DNA of 64,000 nucleotides from Coccinella septempunctata (taxonomy: Eukaryota > Arthropoda > Insecta > Coleoptera > Coccinellidae): NCBI RefSeq assembly GCF_907165205.1, contig NC_058196.1, forward strand, positions 31,042,501 to 31,106,500, given 5' to 3'. The notes below the pieces were generated by a model. That model ran no database searches and had not been told where the DNA came from. It saw only the letters and a list, made by a program, of their open reading frames with translations. Numbering within the stretch: position 1 is the stretch's first letter; each line of letters begins with the position of its first letter. This document shows, piece after piece, positions 46,129 through 57,385 of this stretch. A program made the position numbers and the translations under genes.

Positions 46129-46264
46129 GGGTTTGTTCGTAGAGTGGTTCACAACGGGTGTGAACTGTACAGAGCAAGCGCAAATGGATTTTCGCTACCC
46201 TAAAATGCAATTGCGCTTGCTCTGTACAGTTCACAACCGTTGTGAACCACTCTACGAACAAGCC
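46129..46264. mobile_element. Hairpin MITE with about 53-bp near-perfect arms
   Basis: The left arm GTTTGTTCGTAGAGTGGTTC, continuing to GAGCAAGCGCAA, and its complement at 46210-46263 flank a 26-nt loop. Arms differ at only two or three positions. There is no coding capacity. It sits just before the inverted TIR-family fragment and the mariner remnant. Confidence 0.85.
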
Positions 46265-46289
46265 TTATGACAATACGCATTTGTGGATC

Positions 46290-47310
46290 TATCGAGCAGA
46301 GTTGTATTCAGCCAAAGTACCTAATTTTCCGAATATCACAGTAATTTTTCATTTTTGATCATCAAATAACTCGAAAACGTCGCATTATATGAGAAAATAT
46401 GAATAATAGGTACTGTTATTTCACGAAACATTCGAATATTCATTAGATAGCGTCCAACTTAGTTTCATGAGTTGTGTTTGAATTTTTGATATTTTTGTGG
46501 TACGTAATGGTCACAATGAGAGAACTGGAAGACGTGGGTGATATCTATATATACTTGGGTACATTTCTACGATCCAGAAACAAAGCAACAATCGATGGAA
46601 TGGCGACACTCTGGTTCTCCAAGACCTAAGAAGTTTCGTGTCCAAAAATCTGCTGGAAAAGTTCTTGCTTCAGATTTTTGGGATTGCCATGGAGTAATCA
46701 TGATTGATTTTTTGGATAAGGGTAGAACAATAACCGGAGATTACTATTCGACATTACTGACCACTCTACGAGAAAAAATTGAAGAGAAAAGACGCGGAAC
46801 GCTATCCAAAGTTGTTTTGTTTTTGCAGAACTACGCCCCTGCACACAAATCTCTTGTTGCCATGTAAAAAATTCGTGGTTTAGGGTTTGAATTACTAGAA
46901 CATCCCCCTTATTCACCAGATTTGGCTCCATCCGACTATCATCTCTTTCCTCAACTGAAAAAAAGTTTAAAAGATCGTAAATTTTCTTCCAACGAGGAGT
47001 TGATAAAAGCTGTGCAGGTCGGGTTTGCAGAGCAAGAAGAAACATTTTTTTTTGCAGGTTCGCTGTAATAAATGTATCCAATTAAGAGGAGAATATGTTG
47101 AGTAATAAAATATTTTGACATTGAAATTTTGTTTGTTTCTATAGTAGGCTAAGAATTTTTCAATATAATCCTCGCAGAAGCAAAAATGATTATTTGTGGT
47201 TTTACAACAGCTTGTATCTTTTAAACTGAGCCGATTCCGCAAAAATAGTAAAGGAAAAAAGTGTTTCTTTTGGCCTCAAGAATCTACTGTTGAAATATTT
47301 GTACAGGTAT
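46290..47310. mobile_element. Inverted TIR-family element interrupted by a mariner fragment
   Basis: 46290-46540 is the reverse complement of the end of the 41.1-kb family (TATTCAGCCAAAGTACCTAA ... GACGTGGGTGATAT). 47170-47310 is the reverse complement of its beginning (GCCTCAAGAATCTACTGTTG). In place of about 140 bp of the family sequence sits a mariner-type transposase segment. Confidence 0.7.
46546..47105 (+). pseudogene. Mariner transposase remnant, copy 1
   Basis: Mariner-type cut-and-paste transposase, lacking the N-terminal DNA-binding half and the first catalytic Asp: homology starts abruptly at TWVHFYDPETKQQSMEW. A GVIMIDFLDKGRTITGDYYS segment follows. The second acidic site is mutated (QNYAPAHKS where families have DNAPAHKS), and a stop follows at about 46865. 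The frame then continues FELLEHPPYSPDLAPSDYHLF with the third Asp preserved, and ends near 47105. Truncation, a catalytic change and an internal stop make it dead. Confidence 0.88.
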
Positions 47311-48330
47311 ATATTTTTTTGAGTAGTCCCTCCTTATACAGAGTGAACAGTGCTCAATCGGTCAATAACTCTGCAAAATTTTGGTCTAGGATAATGATTC
47401 AAACTTTGTCGGAATCCACTTCAATTAGCTCATGATCTGATATTAGTTTTGAAACTATATAGGGTTGTCTGTCTCCTTGAATCCCTCTCAGATACTGGAG
47501 TTCATCGGAACTCTTGAGCTGTAGAGGGAGCAGTTGTGAGTACAGCTCTTATAAGGGGCAAAACAGATCTTAAGGTAGCAGTGAAATTTGCTGGAATCCT
47601 GGCAACAAAAGACCAAATCTCTTAAGTCCATAAACTGATTTCGAATCAATTCAACAATCCAGGATATAGTGGAACGAATTTCTGAATAATATCGTCGTGT
47701 AATAAGCCAATCAAGATAATTACTGTACCAGAAACACATATAACGATCAATTAAACCGATTGAAATCATCCATCAGATTTGTCGTTCCCAATTTCCTCCT
47801 CATTTATTGAGGTCTCTTTCCTGTACATTGAAAAATAGTTACTTTATTATCCAACAAGACGTATACCCGAAATTATCACTTATCTATGATGCCTAAGAAG
47901 AGTTATGAGAGAAATTCGCACCCAGTCACTAATTCACTTCATTTAATAGGTATTCAAAGTGTACTTCACAGAGAAGTACTGTTAACATGATGCTTTGTAT
48001 TCAATTCTCAGTCACGTTGTTATTGTTACTAGGTGACTAGACTGGTCGTTTGTAATGTAATTACAATTGAATGAAAACGTACAAATCATTTCTGATGGCT
48101 ATTTGCATTTTTAGATCTACTTGCGAAACTTGAAAAGCTCAATGGAATGCTTATAACTCTTCGAATCACTATAATTGAAGTTATCGTCCATTCTGAGGTG
48201 TACTCTGATATGAAATGAGAGATTTTGTGGGGAGATAATGATGTAATCGAAGAAAAATTATAATATCTATTGACCAACTTTCCCCCTTTTTGTAGTAGGA
48301 GGAATTGGAGACCAATATTGCAGTTACTCA
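47311..48330. other. Unassigned spacer
   Basis: No gene is supported. A 93-codon minus-strand frame at 47488-47769 (includes YYSEIRSTISWIVELIRNQF) has no domain I can name and may be a further mobile-element scrap. Confidence 0.35.
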
Positions 48331-48389
48331 CCGAAATACAGGGTGTAGATGAATAGTTCTTAAATAAAAATTGTGGTTCCTTGTCAGAA

Positions 48390-48932
48390 ATAGTGAAACA
48401 ATCGATTGAATGGCGACCCTCTGGTTCTCCGAGACCTAAGAAGTATCGTGTCCAAAAATCTGCTGGAAAAGTTCTTGCCTCGGTTTTTTGGCATTGTCAT
48501 GGAGTAATCATGATTGATTTATTGGATAAGGGTAGAACAATAACCAGAGATCACCATTCGACATTACTGACAACTCTACGGAAGAAAATTAAAGAGAAAA
48601 GACGCGGAAAGCTATCCAAAGGTGTTTTGTTTTTGCAGGACAACGCCCCTGCACACAAATCTCATAATGCCATGCAAAAAATTCGTGATTTAGGGTTTGA
48701 ATTACTAGAACACCCTCCATATTTAACCAGATTTGGCTCCATCCGACTATCATCTCTTTCCTCAACTGAAAAAAGTTTAAAAGGTGGTAAATTTTCTTCC
48801 AACGAGGAGGTAATAATAGCTGTGGAGGTCTGGTTTGCAGAGCAAGAAGAAACATTTTTTTTGAAAGGTCTAGAGACGTTGCAGGTTCGCTGTAATAAAC
48901 GTATCCAATTAAGAGGAGAATATGTTGAGTAA
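48390..48932 (+). pseudogene. Mariner transposase remnant, copy 2
   Basis: Closely related to copy 1 and again truncated at the 5' end; homology begins at QSIEWRPSGSPRPKK. Here the second catalytic block is intact (LQDNAPAHKS). A one-base shift after EHPPY near 48720 throws the frame so that the third Asp block is out of frame. The terminal part (FSSNEEV...AEQEETFFLKG, then CNKRIQLRGEYVE) returns to the family frame. The 3' flank (TTTTGACATTGAAATTTTGT) is shared with copy 1. Confidence 0.88.
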
Positions 48933-49004
48933 TAAAATATTTTGACATTGAAATTTTGTTTGGTTCTATAGTAGGCTAAGAATTTTTCAATATATCCTCG
49001 TAGA

Positions 49005-49262
49005 TAGATTATTCTCTATACATCTAAAATCAAAATGACGTAATGCGAGGGCAAAATCATCAGCGTATATAAAATTCTCAGAAGAAGTAGTAGGGATATC
49101 ACGCAGATGAAAATCGAAAAGAAGAGGTGTTTAAACTGATCCTTGTGGAAGACCATTATTCGAAGTTTTGAAATTACTACTATTATCATCAACAAAAACA
49201 CGAAACCTCCCATCTGCAGCATGTTTCGCTTGTAGTGAATCTAGTGGACACTTTGCATGAAA
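49005..49262 (-). pseudogene. Non-LTR retrotransposon reverse-transcriptase fragment
   Basis: Read on the minus strand it gives FVDDNSSNFKTSNNGLPQGS, then an in-frame stop, then LRDIPTTSSENFIYADDFAL. NGLPQGS and YADD are the template-grip and catalytic motifs of LINE (jockey/CR1-like) reverse transcriptase. It is short, with a nonsense codon, so it is a remnant. Confidence 0.8.
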
Positions 49263-49272
49263 CACCCTGTAT

Positions 49273-50134
49273 TTATCAAGGACTACAAGGACCAATTCAC
49301 CTCTGAGCGAAGATTGTGGAAGGCTGCATCTGCGAAACCCATGAAAATCCCATTCACAGATCGAATTCTTCGATCTGCTAAGATACGAGCTCTTTGAAGA
49401 TCCCCATGCTCGTAAGTTGACGGAAGATGGCTATCTATAACGAGCCATATTCCAAATACACGTGTTGCGTATATCCGAATTGTGGGTCGATTGAAACTTG
49501 GGAAAGAACTCCTGAAGATTGCGGCTCGGTTGTGTGAAGAGTCCATTGTATGGTACTCTAAATTGCCGTTATATAATTCAGGAAATATGCATATTAATTT
49601 GTATAGTCGAGATGAGAAGGGAACGATATGAAACGAAGAATAATGGACTCAAAAAGTGGAGATTCATTCTTTGCACTCATTAAAGATCGCTCTGCTAGAA
49701 ATCTACTCTTCTTCAATTCTGTCATTCATTTCTGAGTAAAACAAGAACATAAATGATCAATGAAATTCTCAAGGGAATATTTTCGAAATGAATTGATGAA
49801 ATGGCAGACTTTGAAGAACGAATGATTATTATCTACATTCTCCATTTCGTGTTTGAAACCTCATTGCGAATTACCACACAATACGAACAATTTGAGTAAG
49901 GACTTCTTAAATGTCATTTTAAAATTATGAGAAATTGGCTTCAAAGCCACACAGTTTCTTCGAAATATGTTTATAATAATTATTGGAGATTAACGAAATA
50001 TCCTGTATGACCCTTCAGTTGTATAGGAAATTGGGAAACTTTTTGTTAAATGTCAACGAATAATCCTAGTTAGCACGTTTTCTTTTCATTATTTATCTAC
50101 TCCTATAATTCTTCTGCTGGATATAGGTACCTAA
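49273..50134. other. Unassigned spacer
   Basis: 49283-49546 has an 87-codon minus-strand frame with no recognised domain, in slightly GC-richer sequence, so it may be a remnant. The rest is AT-rich with nothing supported. Confidence 0.35.
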
Positions 50135-52490
50135 CTCGAAAGTTGAAGAAGGAAAAATTAAAAATTTGATTTTCTGGTAAACAGTGTTAGATATCCGCAA
50201 TTTTTGTAAGCAAATATAGGTTTTCGAACAAGCTAAATCTATTGCGACCAATTTCGAAAGCCAACCTCCGTTCGTTTAGATTTTCATCCTGGAAATGGCA
50301 TTTTTCAAAAATTGTAAGTTTCAATCTGCGATATCTCCTGTCATCAGTGACGGCTCGTGCCCATAAGATGTGGGTAGGCCAGACCCAGGATATACAGGGG
50401 AATATCCTGAAATAAAATTAACATCTATTTTTTCAACCAATAACTGAAAATGAAAACGCGGAATCCCACCATAATCTCTGTTTTTCTAAAATTAAATATT
50501 GATATATTTTTTGTCGATTAAGTTTCTGAAGATAAGTTGGATAGGGTTGCGGCTAAGGGATGGAAAAAAATATTCAATTTTATTTCCCAAAAATAAATGC
50601 AATCAGAAATGACATGTTTTTCAGCATCTTGATGTTAAGTTATTGGTTGAGAAACTACTCATTGATAGGAGAAGAAGGTAATTGAAAAGCAATTGGTGGG
50701 TTTCAGTGTCTTCATTTTGAGTGGTTGATTAATATTGAAGAAATATTAATTTTATTCCAGACTTATGCCCCATCCTGTTGATATAGTCTGATTTATTTTT
50801 ATACAACAGTGTATAAAAGTTTCGTTTTCAATGTGATATAAAGGATTGTTTTTGGAGAAAGAATGTACTATACTTCTTTGTTTTTGCCCAGCTTTTGAAT
50901 AATAGTTTTATTCTTCTTCGGTGTCTCTCTGTAAATACCGATAACAAATTTATTACAACACAAAACGTCAATACGAATCAAAATTTTAAGTTCACTGAAA
51001 CACATCTACAATTTTGATTTTAAGTGAAAATGTACTAATTTTTCCTTTCTTTATTTCACCATTCTTCCTTCTACTGTCACATGATCTTGTGACAGGATGC
51101 AAAGTTTGTTTCGATTTGCTACTACTCCAATTATTCAACAATTAAAGAAATTTAGAATCCACTCAGATTGTCAAAATTTACGAAATGAATCGAAGAAAAC
51201 TGATAAACACGTTCACCCCTTTTTCTTATTCTACGACACTGACCTAATTCAATTCATAATATGGGAACAGCGATGCGGATGCGATTCTTATATCCCCACT
51301 CCGAGGCTCGGCCGGCCGGCCTACGCGTATTCAAGAAGCTTCGAAATCACCGTGCCCTTATAAATTCACTAGGAATTACGAATTTTTATGGTCAAAAAAT
51401 CACTAAACTACTCTTATACGGTCGGAATACCCTTTTTCAAAAATTAACTATTCATTTAATAATAGAAAAATCTAACTATAATTAGGGATATATTATATTT
51501 TCATTGACTAAAACTACTCTTAAAAGGTGCGAATACGCTCTTTTCTAAAATAGACATAATATTTAATGATTAACTATTCATTTGATAATATAATATCTCA
51601 GAATAGACAATGAGGAAATCTAGAAATATGACAACCAAACGACCAAACCATAGCAAGGTAGGCCCAACTCGTGCTGGCCGACCGTGTATGTATCTAGCAG
51701 CGACGTAATACGATGTTCAACTTGGTGATAACTGCGTGCGACGTAGGTGCTGTATAGTACAATAACTTGAAGCGTTTCGCTAGGCTACTGCCGGCTGGCC
51801 GACCTAGCGTGTAGCGTGTTTATCGTAAGGAAAGAGAACTTCGAAATAAACTAACTCAGGGCGACAGGGGCGTCACGTTGATCGAAATAAGTTGTCGTAC
51901 GTATTACTAGGGAATTAATCGAGAATTTAATATCGAAATTAATCATTTGGAATAAGTTTTGAAGAATAAAATAATTATAATTATTTTCCATTTCTCGGTT
52001 ATTTTTGGGTCGGCCCGGCCGACCCTGCATACCCGGACGAGCCGTCATTGCCTGTCATATTCATCTGATCCAATTGGGATTTACGGTTTCATAATCAGTG
52101 TTTTCAAGGCTTTCACCCTAGCACAAAAAAATTTTGAAAATCTCAATTTTTTTGGGTCAAAAATGAGCGAGGGGTTAGACCCCCTAAAATGACCTATTTG
52201 CTTCTCTGTCTGAAAATCAGGATGTTCTATTACTGTCCTAGAATTTGGAGTGCATTGAAGTTGTTTTGAAGATTCTAGAAAACCAAACTGTTGATGATTC
52301 TATAGAGAATTACACTCCTGAGAGCTATTCGAAGTCAACTCGAAAATGAAAAGTGGAAAAACAAAAAAAAAAAAGATTTTCTTCTAAACTGGGACAGATA
52401 TTTGAAATTTTGGTATGAAAATATAGGTTTTCGAACACGCTGAATCTACTGCGTGCAATTTCGAAAGCATATCTCCCTTCGTTTAGAAGT
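50135..52490 (+). repeat. Solitary 493-bp satellite unit split by a hAT-like element
   Basis: 50135-50344 matches the part of the satellite unit ending TCAATCTGCGATATCTCCTG. 52051-52490 resumes at CATCTGATCCAATTGGGATT and includes GGGTCAAAAATGAGCGAGGG. Removing 50345-52050 and one 8-bp repeat restores the satellite order. Confidence 0.85.
50345..52050. mobile_element. 1.7-kb hAT-like non-autonomous element
   Basis: Termini CAGTGACGGCTCGT and, inverted, CAATGACGGCTCGT (13 of 14 match) are of the CAGTGxCGGCTCGTG type common in hAT elements. The 8-bp target duplication CCTGTCAT at 50337-50344 and 52051-52058 is diagnostic of that superfamily. The 1706-bp interior has no transposase frame. It holds GC-rich patches at 51290-51330, 51660-51820 and 52010-52040 (CGGCCGGCC-like) in AT-rich DNA. 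Confidence 0.88.
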
Positions 52491-52657
52491 TGCTTTCCAA
52501 ATAAGCTTGTTACATATCAACGTTAGTAGTCAAATGAAAGCTTGTGAAATAGAGAAGAAGATTAAGATTTATATGGTTTCTTCTTAAACTATGCCTCACT
52601 TTTTGTAGAGTAATCATTCAAATATTGTCTTTTTGCAGTTGAAGTTGCACTTCCAAG

Positions 52658-55600
52658 ATGTGGATACAAATTCTCGTCCTAGTAGGATGTTGGAATACCT
52701 TCTCCTTAGGAGACCCCGATCCAGATGATTCCAGAAAAATATTAGGATCCAGGTAATCTATCCTTTTAACCCTCAGAACCAAAATCTCCTGATTTGACCT
52801 TCAATTTTAGTTGTCATTGTCCATAACCATCTAACTGTCGCACCTAATCTCAAATCTCAGAGAACTAAAATTAAATTATCATAATTTTCAGCGTGGTTAC
52901 CTCAGTCTCCGTCATCATGGACTCTGAGAATGGTACAGGGGCCACATTCTCCGATGCAGTCGGTAAACCAGTAGCCAAACCCCCAGTCACCAAGCTGGCC
53001 AGTCCTATAGAACTGCTGAATCCGGATAGGTATGAATTCTACACCTTCGATGAGAGCGGCGACCTTGTTAAGAGACTGATGACTCTGCAAGAGATAAAGG
53101 CCATCATTGCAACCAGCGGAGATGACGTATTCGACATAGACAACCTGGACATCATGCCAGAGAAGAGGGTCAACGATATCGTCAGTACTGTGCAGAATGT
53201 ACTGAGGGAAGAGATGGAGTCCCACAAACTACCTGACACCAATCAGCTGTTTGACACCCCGGATGTTTCAGACTCTTGGAGTATGATATTACCTGCTATT
53301 TTTGGGAATTCCGGTGATGACATAAGGCCCGAGAGGATAGCTACAGGGAGTACTCCGGAAACTATCATCCTTCAACCTACGCAAACGGAACCTACCACCA
53401 AGAAACTGCCTCCACCCAGCACAACACCAAAGCTCACCACACTCAATGATTTCCTCTTGGAAAGTGTCAAAACATCCACTGGTATGTTATCCACGAGTTC
53501 CACTCCGAGCACTTTTAAACAAACAACAAATCAACCCGAAATGACCCCTGGTATGACAACCCAAAGATACGACTCCCCAACACGAGAAACAACCACGATA
53601 AAAGTGCAGATATTCCCCAATTCAAACACGAATCATTTGGAAGAGCCCTACAGCAAATTATCAACGAGTGGTACCACTACCAGGCAGGACTATATCAGTA
53701 CACGTACCCCAAAACCAGAATTACCGATGGAGTCGAGAGTGAGCAGTACGATTTTGGAGCAAACATCACCAAGTTCGTTCATCACAATCGAATCCAGGAA
53801 CAGTCCTGCAACACCACTAACAGATGAGGGAAATTCAAAGATCAGCACAACTGAAATTTCATCTCCAGTTCCTACAGTCACACCAACGACTGGTGAAGGC
53901 TATAAGACATCTGAAACCAAGCGCAGTACACCATCTACTACAAACACATTGCCGGTACAATCCATAACAACCAGTAAAGTTCTTTCCGAAAGTACCAGCG
54001 TGGAACCAATGACGCAACAAACCGAAAAAATATACATTCTAGTTCGTCCGATACCTTCTGCTAACACAAACATTTCGACCACTACTAAAACTATTGAAAC
54101 TAGCGAGAAGAAAACATATACGACAACGAGTAACGCCCAAACTCCATCTTCAACTACCCAAGCTATATTTACAGTTTCTTCACAAAAGCCAACCATAGTT
54201 TCTGTAGCTTCCAAGCCACAATCAACGACTGGAGCAAACACAGCCTCAACGTCTACAAAGATTTATTCCACAACCTCCAAATACTCCACGAAGAGTGAGG
54301 ATGTGGAAGACACTAGCCTACCAGGGCTATCCACCTCTTCAATAACAGAATTCCTATCTTATTTAACTTCTTCACCTTCAGTAAAACAAAATACAACACT
54401 ACCTACACTCGCACAAATACTCAACAGTAAGGTTGAGTCCTCCCAATCACTCCCGAGTTCCACAGAATATCCACCATTTTCAACATCTCAATCTGTTACA
54501 TCAGATACGTCATCCAGGGTTTCCACGAGATCAGACGCACATGACATGAGTACTCTGTCAGAAAATGAACCGTCAACCAGTAATGATATCTCGACAACCT
54601 ACTCAACCAATCCTGAAACCACTTACATCAGGACAGAACCCAACTTTACAGAGGAACCAACAACTGAAAAGTTACAGACTGTTTTGAATGATACCATTGT
54701 CATGAATAAGGATATCCTGCAACAGCTATTACTCTCGTCAACAAATGTTTATGAAATCAATTCGGCAATCAATGAGGCTGTTACAGATTCTCTAGACTCC
54801 ACATCAACATCAGATGATTTCACGTCAACATTACCCACGCAAAACAACGACCAAAACGCCGTAGGTAATGAAACCTTACTAGAAAGTTTCAGCCATTTGT
54901 TAGCTCAAGCTGTGAACAACGTGAACGGAGTAATACTGAAGGAAAACGTAACTAGTCCACCACCAACCACTTTTGCTGCATACACAGATTCACAAACAAC
55001 ATCAGAGCCGTCGACAGTCGTTTTCGAATCCACAACCAACTATATCAGAGACACCGACTCAACAAATTTTTCACAACTAACTGAAAAAGACGTTACAAAA
55101 TTTCAAATTGCCACAGAATCACCTGTAAAGGAGAATATAAGTTATATAAACGTACCTCTATACAATAAACGTAACATGTCCAAGCCAGCAAAGGCTGATT
55201 TGAGCTTGGAACAAGATTACGATATGCTAAATTTCAACCACACGGAAATGCACAAGCTGGTACAGAATAAATTCCAAGTATCTCCCCTTCCTACTACTCA
55301 AAAGAGTGTAACAGCTATAGACGAACTTCCTTCAACATCTACAGAAGCGAACACTGGGTTAGAACAGGAAGAATCCCAAGGAACAACGCTAGATGACATC
55401 AACACTTCGATTAAGTACATGGAAACAACTCGATATGAAACGACTGATCCCACAGAATTTACCGAGAGTGAGCAGAATGGTCAAACGACACTTGTTCCCT
55501 CAACAACACGAACTAAAACAGAGACTACATCGTCTCCATCCCTGTCTTCCATATCTGCAGATACAGAAAAAGGTTCTTGGACTTTGGTTTCCACGATCGC

Positions 55601-57385
55601 ACCTCACAGTAAGCTTCCACTTCCTGAGAGCAAACCTTCCCTTGCACCTTTCCTAGAACCTACACCCACTGTTGATTTATCAATGCAACCAATGCAGGGT
55701 TTCGGCTTGGAAGAAAGCACAGCCAACTTAGAATATGACGTCTATCAGTTCATTCAGCTCTGCAACGAACTTGCATTCGGTTTTTGGAAATCAGTCACGA
55801 CTGGAATTAGCACAGCCAGAAGTGTTATAGTTTCACCATTCGCTGCCACGTCCCTCCTTGCTATGGTCTTCTTGGGTGCCAGAGGAGCAACCTCTGGCGA
55901 AATGAACGAGATATTGAAACTGGATAATATGGTGACCTTCAACCCCCACTTGATATTCAAAACTATCACGGAGTCCATCACTACTGGTGGAGATAGCGGT
56001 GTTGCTACTTCAGCTATACTCAGGCAATTGTACAGTGATAAAAGTAGGGAAGTTATACAGAACTTCTACAAGGAGAGAGCTAGGTTCTTTTATGATGGCC
56101 ACGTAGAAGAGGTCAGTTTTAAGGATATTGGAGATACTATAAGGAGACGTACGAACTTGCTGGTGAAGAAACAGACCAATGGTAAACTGCAGGAGTTTTT
56201 GAAGGATGGCTCTGTTAGAGTGAGATCCCCTCTGGCAGCCGTCAGCGCAAGCGTAATGCAGGTGAGATTTGAATTACATTTACTTCTAGTTATCTGTGTA
56301 AAATTTGGTATTCAAATGTATCTAATATATGGCAGCTCTTCAGATTAAAACAGTAAGACATACCAGAAGTTTTTTGAGAAGAGCTGAGCTTTGAAATAAA
56401 GCAGGAAGGAGCAAGAGAGGCTGTTTTGTTTCACTGAAAGCGCCTAGAAAGTATAGAAAAATTCCTTCCTCTTGCTCTATATTTAAAGAGCTATTCTTCT
56501 AGCCTGGCTAATCAATTCCACAACAATTAACTGCAGCAAAACATGTGAGAACATTTAAAAAAATGTTACATCTTTTTTCAGACTGACTGCACGAAAGGAT
56601 CGATTTCAGATAGAGACGGTGAGCTCCATTTTGTGGTATTCCCATCCCTGAAACAGAGAAGACTGATCCCCATACCTGCTGTAGTTTACAGGAGGGGATT
56701 CTTGGCCGGATACGAACCTAGCTTGGACGCCACTGCTGTAGCTTTGGGGGAGAAAGACGATAATTTGAGTTTCATATTTGTCCTCCCAGGAAAACAAGGG
56801 ATAAACGCAATGGGTGACGGTTTGGCCAGGCTGGAAAAACGCCTGGTAGAGAGCTCCTTCCAGAAGGGAGCTTGGTCGAGATTGCTGAGGTCTTTGGTGC
56901 CAAGACCAGGGTTGGAAGTGCAGATACCCAGGTTTTCTCATCGGTCAATCATCAACGCCACCTCAGCCTTGAAGCAGATGGGGTTGAAATCATTGTTCGA
57001 TTTGAACAAAGCCGATTTGAGGGGTCTCAATGGGGTTGCTCATGATCTGTACCTTTCTGATATGCTCCAATTCAACTATTTCTCAGTTTGCGGCAGTACA
57101 AACACGGTCAACAACCACCACTCCGAGTATTACCCTGCAACTTCAAGAAGATCCCTGAGGAAACACAGAAGGTTGGATCTTTTCGAACAACAGAAGATTT
57201 TGCACGATGACCCTCTGTTCATCATAGATTACTTATCTTTGCCGCTGAATTTGAGACCAAGACAAGCGAGGGTACCACAAAATCCTAGACTTAGGTTGGA
57301 CAGACCTTTTCTGTATTTCGTGAGGCATAACCCAACCGGGTTGATCCTGCATATGGGCAGGTTCAACCCGAGGTTATTGCCATGA
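52658..57385 (+). CDS. Secreted mucin-like protein with C-terminal non-inhibitory serpin domain
   Basis: Three coding exons: 52658-52752, 52892-56261 and 56582-57385, 4269 nt, 1422 residues. Exon 1 has a signal peptide (MWIQILVLVGCWNTFSLG). The AG|C split codon links it to exon 2. Residues about 30-160 are moderately conserved-looking. About 160-975 are extremely rich in Ser, Thr and Pro (TTTKTIETSEK-type sequence), expected to be heavily O-glycosylated. From about 977 a serpin fold follows: FGFWKSVTT, SVIVSPFAATSLLAMVFLGA, then KGSISDRDGELHFVVFPSLK in exon 3, and the terminal signature LDRPFLYFVRHNPTGLILHM. The reactive-loop hinge, usually small residues, reads SVCGSTNTVNNHH. The loop is long with basic RRSLRKHRR, so inhibition by the serpin mechanism is unlikely. 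It may correspond to the Spn100A-like class; orthology is uncertain. A 5' acceptor at 52638 implies an upstream non-coding exon. Confidence 0.9.

Larger units (their letters stand above)
48337..49272. mobile_element. Composite interval bounded by inverted AATACAGGGTGT ends
   Basis: The left boundary AATACAGGGTGT at about 48336 and the right boundary ACACCCTGTATT at about 49263 are exact inverted copies. Inside are a mariner remnant (plus) and a reverse-transcriptase remnant (minus). It could be one non-autonomous element that captured fragments, or two unrelated insertions with a common terminus. Confidence 0.4.

Noticed and set aside
52902..54241. Minus-strand frames of 63-113 residues within the mucin region
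   Set aside because: They are complements of Thr/Ser-rich codons in the real exon, giving Val-rich shadows.
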